Source of the DNA: an uncultured bacterium
Lineage (GTDB): Bacteria; Cyanobacteriota; Vampirovibrionia; Gastranaerophilales; Gastranaerophilaceae
Direction: 5' to 3'
Assembly (NCBI GenBank): GCA_900551965.1
Contig: URYF01000003.1
Location: forward strand, 1 to 54,220
DNA: 54,220 nucleotides
In this document: piece after piece, positions 1 to 6,514 of the stretch
How the letters are laid out: each line of letters starts with the position of its first letter
Position numbering within the stretch: position 1 is the first letter of the stretch
The notes under the pieces: generated by a model
What the model was told of the DNA's origin: nothing
What the model saw: the letters and a program-made list of their open reading frames with translations, nothing else
Databases searched by the model: none
Translations under genes and position numbers: made by a program

Positions 1-784
1 TATATTCTTGGCTTACCATACCGTTAATCACAGCATCAGAGATTTGATATGCCGGACGAATATATTGCTGTGCTGTTTTGTTAACATCTGCAAATTGAAG
101 ATCTGCAGCTTTGCCTGTTTTTCCGCGTTCGGCTGCTCGTTTGTACCATCTGTCTTTGATTACTTCAAGCGGTGTAAATACATAAACTTTTACATCCATG
201 ATATCTCTAACACCCTCATTAAGAACGTATAAACCTTCAGTTAATATAACTTTTGCAGGTTTTTTCTCATCGCCGTTCGGGTCAGATTCACAGGTTACAA
301 AATTATATTTTGGCGATTTTATTGTTAAACCTTCTTTAAGAGAAACCAGGTGGCTTTTCATAAGGTCAAGGTCAATAACATCCGGAGTATCAAAGCTGAA
401 GCCTGTTTTAAACAGTGCTTCGTAGCTTCCGGCTTCTTTAAGCTCTTTAGATGTATCTTTGTAGTAGTCATCGCATCTGATTACGGTATAAATGCCTTCA
501 GTTTTTTGTTTAACGCAGGCTTTAATAGTGTTATCTACGAATACGGTTTTCCCAGAAGCACTTTCGCCTGTGATTCCAATAAGAAAAGTTTGTTTTTTTT
601 CTTGCACAACTTTTCTTGCAATATTAAGGATTAAATTATCCGAAATTTTTAAAAACAACGGCTGTTCTTGCTTGCTGTCTTCTTCCAGTATCTTTTTTAA
701 ACTTTCCACAATAGTTGAAATAATTTCCATATCGCGTCGGTTTGAATAGTAATCATAGCTTGTTAGTTCAAAATCTTTCAACAT
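1..784 (-). CDS. uridine kinase / phosphoribulokinase-family protein (3' end outside window)
   Basis: The reading frame starts at the ATG at 784-782 and stays open for 261 codons to the window edge, so the C-terminus is missing. A good Shine-Dalgarno (AAGGAAG) precedes the ATG. After about 65 mostly helical residues comes a P-loop, GESASGKT (residues about 73-80), inside LIGITGESASGKT. It is followed by a segment rich in Asp/Tyr (RCDDYYKDT) like the nucleoside-binding DDFY region of uridine kinases, and by ILTEGLYVL. Family knowledge: PRK/uridine kinase proteins phosphorylate uridine/cytidine or ribulose-5-phosphate with ATP in the cytoplasm. The long N-terminal extension is not typical of short Udk, so the exact substrate is uncertain. 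No in-window neighbour shares its transcript. Confidence 0.8.
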   Translation of the reverse strand, partial: MLKDFELTSYDYYSNRRDMEIISTIVESLKKILEEDSKQEQPLFLKISDNLILNIARKVVQEKKQTFLIGITGESASGKTVFVDNTIKACVKQKTEGIYTVIRCDDYYKDTSKELKEAGSYEALFKTGFSFDTPDVIDLDLMKSHLVSLKEGLTIKSPKYNFVTCESDPNGDEKKPAKVILTEGLYVLNEGVRDIMDVKVYVFTPLEVIKDRWYKRAAERGKTGKAADLQFADVNKTAQQYIRPAYQISDAVINGMVSQEY

Positions 785-856
785 TTATACTTCCTTTTTT
801 GCAAATATGGTAATATTTTACTTTAAAATATTTTAAAGCTCCACTAAAGATGAAAT

Positions 857-909
857 TTTGTAACAAAAAGTTTATCTTTATTAAAGATTTTATATAAATA
901 TGCCGATTA
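857..909 (+). promoter_or_regulatory. sigma-28-like promoter with upstream TTTGTAACAA box
   Basis: TTTGTAACAA at 857-866, TAAAGATTT from 882 and GCCGATTA at 902-909, with 16 bp between TAAA and GCCG. The order and sequence resemble the FliA/sigma-28 consensus (TAAAGTTT-N11-GCCGATAA). The predicted transcript start lies about 25 nt before the 57-aa gene. The same arrangement with the same 25-bp box-to-TAAA offset recurs upstream of the 501-aa gene. Confidence 0.5.
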
Positions 910-941
910 TAAAAATGTTAAGGCAAACAGGAGTATAATTT

Positions 942-1115
942 ATGTATCAAGACGAAATTTTTGAAAATGCATTGAAAGATGCAAAAGAAGAAAGTTTGAG
1001 TGAATTAAAAGGTGAAGTTAAGACAATAGAAAAGATTATTGAAAGATTGCTTACTCAGCTTTTAGAATCTACATCATCTATATCAGAACGTGATTTCCAC
1101 GTATGTGGTGTTTAA
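942..1115 (+). CDS. 57-aa helical small protein, unknown function
   Basis: This short frame starts at ATG 942 and ends at TAA 1115. A strong Shine-Dalgarno (CAGGAGTAT) sits at normal spacing and a sigma-28-like promoter lies just upstream. A hairpin that can act as a terminator follows. The product, beginning MYQDEIFENALKDAKEE, is acidic and strongly helical with heptad-like hydrophobics (LSELKGEVKTIEKIIERLL), so it may form a coiled coil. It has no signal peptide or membrane segment. I do not recognise a family. Promoter, ribosome binding site and terminator together support it being a real small gene despite its length. It is convergent with the 391-aa gene. Confidence 0.65.
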   Translation: MYQDEIFENALKDAKEESLSELKGEVKTIEKIIERLLTQLLESTSSISERDFHVCGV

Positions 1116-1140
1116 AACATTTAGAGACACATAAAAAATC

Positions 1141-1160
1141 GGAGCCGCTAATGCGGCTCC
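1141..1160 (-). terminator. intrinsic terminator, probably bidirectional
   Basis: A perfect 8-bp stem GGAGCCGC/GCGGCTCC with loop TAAT. On the minus strand it is followed directly by GATTTTTTAT, a normal T-tract, so it ends the 391-aa gene. On the plus strand T-rich sequence begins about 12 nt later, so it may also end the 57-aa gene. Confidence 0.8.
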
Positions 1161-1183
1161 TTGCGTAATGTTTATTTTTTATT

Positions 1184-2359
1184 TTATCCGACGTATCTGA
1201 AATATTGATTTGTCGGATTTTGCCAATCAAATGCGTTTATTCCGTTGAATGCCTGTTGATACATTATATCGTTTGTGTATGGATTCCCTAATAGATTGGC
1301 ATTGTTATATAATCCGCCGCCCATATATGGATTAAATGTGTTGAATGCAGTAAATGGATTATAATACATTGGATCAGTTTTTGGCTGGTAATTTGTTTCT
1401 GCTGCTTGCTGAGTATTAGTTTGAGTAGTATTATCCGCTGCTTGTTCGGTTTGAGCTGCTTGCGCAGTTTTATTATCTTGGGTATTTTGAGTGTTTTGTG
1501 TTTGTGCATTTGCAGCTTCTTGTTTTAGTAGTTGTTCAACTTCCGCAACTGTGTATCCGTTTGCTTGAATTTGTGCGATTTCTTCATCTGTTAATCCGTA
1601 TGATTTTAATTTATCTATATCATCTTTAGTATATTCAACAGTTTGAGCGTTTAAGCTTTTCTGATCTACGTTTTTAGCTTCGTCATATAGCTGATCGACT
1701 GTATAGCCCTGTTTTTTTAGTTCATTAACTTGTTTTTCATCAATACCCAGTTCGGCAAGCTTATCAAGTTTTTCTTGATAAGACGGTCCTATAAGTTTTC
1801 CGGTAAGCCATTCACCTGCGACCCAACCGATTAAAGTCCCGATACCCGGACAGATTGCTGAACCTATTGCTGCACCAGCCGCACCGCCAGCAAGTCTGCC
1901 TACAGCTTTACCGGTTTCTTTTAATGCTTCTCCGGTACCTTCTTTATTTCCGGCTTTAAAAATGTTTGGAAGTTCAAAACCTATGGTTAATAAGGCTCCA
2001 ATGAACGGCATTTTTTTAGCGATACCCTTGCCTAAACCTTTCAATCCTCCAAGAAAAGAACTTTTTCCGGCTATCTTGGCTGCTCTGGCTCCTACTTTAG
2101 TGCCGTGAATGAGCGACTTTGGTGTTGTGATAAGATTTTTTACAGTACGTTTAAAAAAACCACCTTGGAGCGATTTTTTTGCAATATCTTTTTCTAATGC
2201 TAATGCGCCTGCTTTTGCTTTTGTAAAGATGGATCCTTTTTTGGCGCGCATTGCTGCTCCGACTGTTTCCGATCCTGTACCTAAAATGAATTCAGGTGCA
2301 GCTTTTACTGCACGTTTTGCGTAACCAAATAATTTTGGTACAATTGATAATAACCCCAT
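1184..2359 (-). CDS. glycine-zipper protein with duplicated helical repeat and Asn/Gln-rich tail (paralogue 1)
   Basis: 391 aa, start supported by AGGAGAAAG before the ATG. Residues 1-125 are basic and helical. Residues about 153-183 form a Gly/Ala-rich hydrophobic segment (GGAAGAAIGSAICPGIGTL) ending GWVAGEWL, as in glycine-zipper membrane-active proteins. Residues 201-224 and 251-274 are a duplicated helix-turn-helix-like unit (LxxxGIDEKQVNELKKQGYTV and LKSYGLTDEEIAQIQANGYT). Then follows a Gln/Asn/Thr-rich linker and an Asn/Tyr/Phe-rich end holding NPYTNDIMYQQ. No N-terminal signal peptide is visible. The next gene, 2527-3324, is a paralogue collinear residue by residue through position about 194. 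Family unknown to me; a membrane-inserting or surface/secreted role is inference only. Confidence 0.8.
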   Translation of the reverse strand: MGLLSIVPKLFGYAKRAVKAAPEFILGTGSETVGAAMRAKKGSIFTKAKAGALALEKDIAKKSLQGGFFKRTVKNLITTPKSLIHGTKVGARAAKIAGKSSFLGGLKGLGKGIAKKMPFIGALLTIGFELPNIFKAGNKEGTGEALKETGKAVGRLAGGAAGAAIGSAICPGIGTLIGWVAGEWLTGKLIGPSYQEKLDKLAELGIDEKQVNELKKQGYTVDQLYDEAKNVDQKSLNAQTVEYTKDDIDKLKSYGLTDEEIAQIQANGYTVAEVEQLLKQEAANAQTQNTQNTQDNKTAQAAQTEQAADNTTQTNTQQAAETNYQPKTDPMYYNPFTAFNTFNPYMGGGLYNNANLLGNPYTNDIMYQQAFNGINAFDWQNPTNQYFRYVG

Positions 2360-2431
2360 TTTCTTTCTCCTATGATTTTAAAATGTATCCCCTATATTTC
2401 TATTAAGTTTTTTTAGATCTTAAAATTGCTC

Positions 2432-2443
2432 TTTTGTTAACAA
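2432..2443 (-). promoter_or_regulatory. TTGTTAACAA-type box upstream of the 391-aa gene
   Basis: TTTTGTTAACAA on the plus strand (TTGTTAACAAAA on the coding strand), centred on the palindrome TTGTTAACAA, 84 bp from the start codon. It resembles the TTTGTAACAA box of the sigma-28-like promoters and the box upstream of the paralogue. Confidence 0.35.
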
Positions 2444-2459
2444 TTATTAAATATATGAA

Positions 2460-2496
2460 AAACAGGACTTTAAGTTATTTGGTTAAAGTCCTGTTT
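2460..2496 (-). terminator. intrinsic terminator of the 265-aa gene
   Basis: A 13-bp perfect stem (AAACAGGACTTTA paired with TAAAGTCCTGTTT) with an 11-nt loop. On the minus strand the T residues at its 3' base (GTTTTTC) follow, 30 nt after the stop codon of the gene at 2527-3324. Confidence 0.75.
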
Positions 2497-2526
2497 CTGT
2501 AAGGGATTTGGATTTGGAAATGTTGA

Positions 2527-3324
2527 TTATGCGAGAGTACTAAAATTCATTTGCTGCATCATTATGTCGTTTGCGTATGGAGACATATAATCATTATAGT
2601 TATAATTATAGTTGTTGAATGGGTTTGTCATTCCGTTGTTTGGTGCGTATTGGTTGTTGTTGCCTTGGAACGGAACCTGAGGTTTTTGTACTGTTGTCAT
2701 TTGTTCAGCTGCCTTTTGTTCTTCTTCAGCTTTCTTTTCTGTGTATGATTTGCCTACGATTTTGCTGGTTAACCATTCACCTGCAACCCAACCGATTAAA
2801 CTTCCGATACCCGGACAGATTGCTGAACCTATTGCCCCGCCTATTGCGCCGCCGCATAAACGTGTTCCGGCTTTTGCAATTTCTTTAACACCTTGTCCGA
2901 TACCTTCTTCTTTTGTAGCTTTAAATATATTAGGAAGTTCAAAACCGATAAGCATTAAGTTCCCGATTAGAGGCATTCTTTTACCTATACCTTTAAAGAA
3001 ACCTTTCATTCCGCCTAAAATTGAACTTTTACCGGCTATTCTTGCAGCTCTTGCTCCGGCTTTTGTACTGCCTGAAATTACGGAAGGAATTGATTTGAAC
3101 TGATTCCACATGTTTTTCCAAAAACCGCCTTTTATTCCTTTCATAGAGCTTTCTAAAGCTTTACCGCCAATTTTTAATGCATCTTTGACAGGCGCATTTT
3201 TTACTGCGTTAACAAATACATCGCCGCCTTTGTCAAAAATTACATAAGGTGCAACTTTTACTGCACGTTTACCATAATTGAACAACTTTGGAACATAAGT
3301 TGTAATACCTGAAATTAAACCCAT
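2527..3324 (-). CDS. glycine-zipper protein, paralogue 2
   Basis: 265 aa, start supported by AAGGTGG upstream of the ATG. It shares the whole core of the 391-aa neighbour: KAGARAARIAGKSSILGG (about 88-105), IGFELPNIFKA (126-136) and the glycine-zipper stretch GGAIGSAICPGIGSLIGWVA (about 162-181). It lacks the two helical repeats and the long Gln-rich linker; instead a charged segment (EKKAEEEQKAAEQ) leads to an Asn/Tyr-rich tail. The tail ends with PYANDIMMQQ (249-258), matching PYTNDIMYQQ in paralogue 1. This looks like tandem duplication followed by domain gain or loss. Each gene has its own terminator and upstream box, so they are probably separate transcripts. Function unknown. Confidence 0.8.
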   Translation of the reverse strand: MGLISGITTYVPKLFNYGKRAVKVAPYVIFDKGGDVFVNAVKNAPVKDALKIGGKALESSMKGIKGGFWKNMWNQFKSIPSVISGSTKAGARAARIAGKSSILGGMKGFFKGIGKRMPLIGNLMLIGFELPNIFKATKEEGIGQGVKEIAKAGTRLCGGAIGGAIGSAICPGIGSLIGWVAGEWLTSKIVGKSYTEKKAEEEQKAAEQMTTVQKPQVPFQGNNNQYAPNNGMTNPFNNYNYNYNDYMSPYANDIMMQQMNFSTLA

Positions 3325-3407
3325 AACTTTACCACCTTTTACACATAAATTTATAACCTACATATTTATAAAAAAAATGGGTGGTATAAAATTGATTAAT
3401 TTTAAAG

Positions 3408-3421
3408 TTTTGTTAACAAAA
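3408..3421 (-). promoter_or_regulatory. palindromic TTTTGTTAACAAAA box upstream of the 265-aa gene
   Basis: A perfect 14-bp palindrome 97 bp upstream of the start codon (coding strand). Closer to the gene the coding strand reads TATAAATATG followed by TAGGTTATAA, similar to the -10 part of the sigma-28-like promoters at 882-909. Confidence 0.35.
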
Positions 3422-3445
3422 GTTAATTTATAAATAAAAAACAAA

Positions 3446-3468
3446 AGGCGGTAGTGATGTTACCGCCT
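3446..3468 (-). terminator. intrinsic terminator of the GGDEF gene
   Basis: The 8-bp stem AGGCGGTA/TACCGCCT with loop GTGATGT; on the minus strand it is followed by TTTGTTTTTTATTT. It lies about 75 nt after the stop of the gene at 3545-4420. Confidence 0.75.
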
Positions 3469-3544
3469 ATTAACCAGATTTACACTATGTAAGTGTTCAG
3501 AAAGGATCTTTGTTATATCCTGTTAAGGATATGTTATATTTCTT

Positions 3545-4420
3545 CTAGCCTTCACCTAAGTTAAGCTGAGAGAATTGTACAATTTTATTTTTACCGCGTT
3601 TTTTAGCATTGTATAATGCGTGTTCAGCGTATCTAATGATTGTATTAGCATCTTCTTCCGTGTCAGGAATACAAGGGAACGTTGAAATACCGCCTGAAAT
3701 TGTAATCGGGTGGCGTTCTTCCTCACCTGCAGGAATAAATTCCATTTTTTCGATATCTTTACGAAATCTTTCAGCAAATAAGAATGCGTTATCTTCTGAA
3801 GTGTTTGGAAGAACTACGATAAATTCTTCATCTCCGTAACGAGTTAGGATATCTTCTTTTCTTATTAATTGTTTTAGTTTGTCTGCGATTGAACGAAGCA
3901 ATACGTCGCCCCATTCATATCCATAGATATCGTTCACAACTTTGAAAAAATCTAAATCGAATAACAATACAGAAAGAGCATTGCCGTAACGTTTTGAACG
4001 AGAAATTTCCTGCTCCATGCGTTCAAGTAAGTATCTTCTGTTATGCAGTCCTGTCAATTCATCTGTTGTAGAAAGAGTTCTCAGTTTGTCTCTTAACTCT
4101 TTGACTTTCAACATATTTTTAACACGAATGAGTAATTCCTGGTTATCAACAGGTGTTTTTATATAATCAAAAGCAACTGCGCGAACTGTAGAGCCTTTGA
4201 AAGTTTCGCCGATAAATAAAATCGGGAATTTAAATTTTGTAACCATCAAAACATCTTTAATATCCGGAACGTTTTCAACGATTATCACCCCCGGATTTAG
4301 AGTTTCGTAATCTTTTATATTTGCAGCATCTTCAAGTCTTACGTTAGAATCTTCTATTGTAGCAACAGCATCAGCAATAGTTGAAGACTTTTTATCTGTA
4401 TAAATTACAATGTTTTTCAT
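3545..4420 (-). CDS. pseudo-receiver/GGDEF protein with degenerate GDEEF active site
   Basis: 291 aa. Residues 1-110 look like a response-regulator receiver fold, but the usual phospho-Asp position is Glu49 (VIIVENVPD) and the N-terminal acidic pair is missing (IVIYTDKK). Residues about 120-285 are a GGDEF domain: TTDELTGLHNRRYL, LLFDLDFFKVVNDIYGYEWGD and TISGGIS are all present. The signature motif is G196-D-E-E-F (RYGDEEF) instead of GG[DE]EF. An inhibitory-site RxxD (R187KED190) lies exactly five residues before it. Active members make cyclic di-GMP from two GTP in the cytoplasm; the second Gly to Asp change makes activity doubtful, while the intact I-site could still bind c-di-GMP. It is divergent from 4529-6400. 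Confidence 0.85.
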   Translation of the reverse strand: MKNIVIYTDKKSSTIADAVATIEDSNVRLEDAANIKDYETLNPGVIIVENVPDIKDVLMVTKFKFPILFIGETFKGSTVRAVAFDYIKTPVDNQELLIRVKNMLKVKELRDKLRTLSTTDELTGLHNRRYLLERMEQEISRSKRYGNALSVLLFDLDFFKVVNDIYGYEWGDVLLRSIADKLKQLIRKEDILTRYGDEEFIVVLPNTSEDNAFLFAERFRKDIEKMEFIPAGEEERHPITISGGISTFPCIPDTEEDANTIIRYAEHALYNAKKRGKNKIVQFSQLNLGEG

Positions 4421-4528
4421 AACCTATCCTTTCTTCTACAAAGTATCATATAGTTTAACCCAAGGCAAAAACGTTACGTTTGTTAATATTTATGTTATAA
4501 TCGGTATTATTTTAAGCGGGCGGAAAAG

Positions 4529-6400
4529 ATGGATTATTCAGTACAAAATGCGATAGATAGAGATTTTTTAAAAAATGATTTTTCTGTGGTAAATGAACTG
4601 GTTTCACGGATTAGGAAATCACTAATTGATGGTAATTCTGTTCACTGTAAAGATTTAAATCTTGACGGGATTTTGGATTTTGATAATTCGAAAACATATA
4701 TATATATTACTCTGTTCCAAGCAGGATTAAAACCTGTTCGCTGGGGTTCTTGCCGCAAGACTCTTGAAGAAACCGTAAATCGTGATATTATAAAAATTCG
4801 CGAAAATATGAATTTTAAAGATTTTGCTCTTGATGATAATAAACAGTGCCGAATTATGATTGAATATGTAACGGGTGAAACTCCTGTAAAGCTTGAAGAT
4901 ATTGAATATCAGTCGTTTTCACTATCACGGTTTGAACCGGGGATTACAGGTTTAAAAATTGTTCTTCAAAATAATACATATCTTTATATGCCTTCTGATG
5001 CGTGGGTTAACAGTCAGATGGATTTGAAGTCTGCACTTAATTCTATTTTGAGAAAAACTTATATAAAAAATCAAACAAATAAGATTTCAGAAAGAATTTC
5101 TATCCTACAAAAAACTCCGCACCAATGTTATTTAATAAAGAGCAGAATTTTTATTACATATAACGATGAGATTTTACCGCTGTATCGCGGGAATGTTTTG
5201 TATGAATATTCAGTAAAAGAGATTAAGCAACAAGCATTAGCAGGTGCTGATTGGATCTTGAAATATCAAAAAGATAACGGGCAGTTTTTGTATTATTACG
5301 ATGCCAAGGAAGATAATTATGTGGATCATGAGCACCCGTCACGCTCAGAAGATAATCTTTACTATAACGATTTAAGGCATTGCGGCGGTTGCGTGACTTT
5401 AATCCGGGCTTATCAGCTTACAAAAGATAATAAATATCTTGAAGGAGCTAAAAAAGGTCTTGACTTCATCGTGTCTATTACAAAAGAACATGAGTTTGAA
5501 AATGAACCTGCTGCGTATGTTTTTTATAATAAAAAAGCAAAGCTTGGCGGTACCGGCATGGTTCTAATTGCAATGATGAAATATCGTTGTGAAACAGGTG
5601 ACAAGTCTTATGATGAATATATTAAAAAATATACAAGGCATTTATTATCAAGAATTTATAAAACCGGGGAATTTTTAGGGTATTATATTCACCCTGCATA
5701 TCAAGACGGCAAACCGCTTGTTAATATGACAAACGAACAAAGACGGCAGACTTTTTCATTTTATTATCCCGGAGAGGCTCTGCTTGGGCTGGCTTTGTTT
5801 GCAAATTATTTTGAAGATGATGAAGTCTTGCGCCAAAAAGTTCTTGAAAAAAGCCGTCTTGCGCTTGATTGGATTGTTGATGAACGTCCTAAAATTTATT
5901 CGGATTTATTTACGGCACTTCCTTCTGATGCTTGGCTTATGCAGGCAATAGAAGAGTGGGCGGATAATCCTGAATTTAGAAAAGATAATTATATAAATTT
6001 TGTGTTCAATGATGCTGCGACAATGATTGATAAAATGTATAATGAGAATAATTCGCCATATTTAGATTATGCCGGCAGCTTTTATTACAATTTTGGGGAT
6101 CATTTTTATCCTGACGGCTCCCGTTCTGAAGGTTTAATTGCAGCATATTATCTGGCTAAAAAACTTGGTAATGATGAATTTGCGGCTAAAATATTAAATG
6201 CCTGCCGAAAAACCGCAAAATCACAAATGATTTTATTTAATAATGACAAAAATAACTATGCACATAAAAACCCTGACAAATCAAAAGGTGCAATCAGGTT
6301 TAAAGCGACCCGGCAATGGGTGCGGGTGGATTCTATTCAGCACGTTGCCTGTTTTTATTTCAGGCTTTATTTTGCTGAAAATAATATTGAAGTTTTATAA
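4529..6400 (+). CDS. AMMECR1-like domain fused to helical-toroid (six-hairpin-like) domain
   Basis: 623 aa with a TATAAT box at 4496-4501 and a modest GGCGGAAAAG upstream of the ATG. Residues about 45-205 follow the AMMECR1 layout in order: YIYITLFQAGLKPVRWGSC where that family has its LRGCIG strand, then DIIKIRENMNFKDFAL, RIMIEYVTGETPVKLEDI, GITGLKIVLQNNTYLYMPS and a final helix. The exact LRGCIG motif is absent. Residues about 235-615 carry repeated helical hairpins with aromatic/acidic loops (AGADWILKYQKDNGQFLYYY, CGGCVTLIRAYQLTKDNKYL, GGTGMVLIAMMKYR, SFYYPGEALLGLALF), as in alpha/alpha toroids of glycosidases, epimerases or terpenoid-cyclase-like proteins. No signal peptide is seen. The domain assignments are by eye; substrate unknown. 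Confidence 0.6.
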   Translation: MDYSVQNAIDRDFLKNDFSVVNELVSRIRKSLIDGNSVHCKDLNLDGILDFDNSKTYIYITLFQAGLKPVRWGSCRKTLEETVNRDIIKIRENMNFKDFALDDNKQCRIMIEYVTGETPVKLEDIEYQSFSLSRFEPGITGLKIVLQNNTYLYMPSDAWVNSQMDLKSALNSILRKTYIKNQTNKISERISILQKTPHQCYLIKSRIFITYNDEILPLYRGNVLYEYSVKEIKQQALAGADWILKYQKDNGQFLYYYDAKEDNYVDHEHPSRSEDNLYYNDLRHCGGCVTLIRAYQLTKDNKYLEGAKKGLDFIVSITKEHEFENEPAAYVFYNKKAKLGGTGMVLIAMMKYRCETGDKSYDEYIKKYTRHLLSRIYKTGEFLGYYIHPAYQDGKPLVNMTNEQRRQTFSFYYPGEALLGLALFANYFEDDEVLRQKVLEKSRLALDWIVDERPKIYSDLFTALPSDAWLMQAIEEWADNPEFRKDNYINFVFNDAATMIDKMYNENNSPYLDYAGSFYYNFGDHFYPDGSRSEGLIAAYYLAKKLGNDEFAAKILNACRKTAKSQMILFNNDKNNYAHKNPDKSKGAIRFKATRQWVRVDSIQHVACFYFRLYFAENNIEVL

Positions 6401-6406
6401 TTGAAG

Positions 6407-6470
6407 ATTGTTACAAATTTGTAACAATATCCTTTCAAAACCTAAAGATTTTTTATAAATCTGCCGTAAT
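6407..6470 (+). promoter_or_regulatory. 22-bp palindrome plus sigma-28-like promoter of the 501-aa gene
   Basis: A perfect palindrome with arms ATTGTTACAAA at 6407-6428 contains TTTGTAACAA at 6418-6427. TAAAGATTTT starts at 6443 and GCCGTAAT lies at 6463-6470, spacing 16. Box-to-TAAA offset is 25 bp, identical to the promoter at 857-909, and the sequence between TAAA and GCCG differs at only two positions. The palindrome lies just after the stop of the 623-aa gene. Confidence 0.5.
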
Positions 6471-6514
6471 CAATAGTACGATACGAAAATTATTGAAAGG
6501 ATTTGTTAAGCACT

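Noticed and set aside
8..749. Several plus-strand frames at the start of the window
   Set aside because: They lie antisense to a long open minus-strand frame with P-loop and ribosome binding site; no Shine-Dalgarno or domain of their own.
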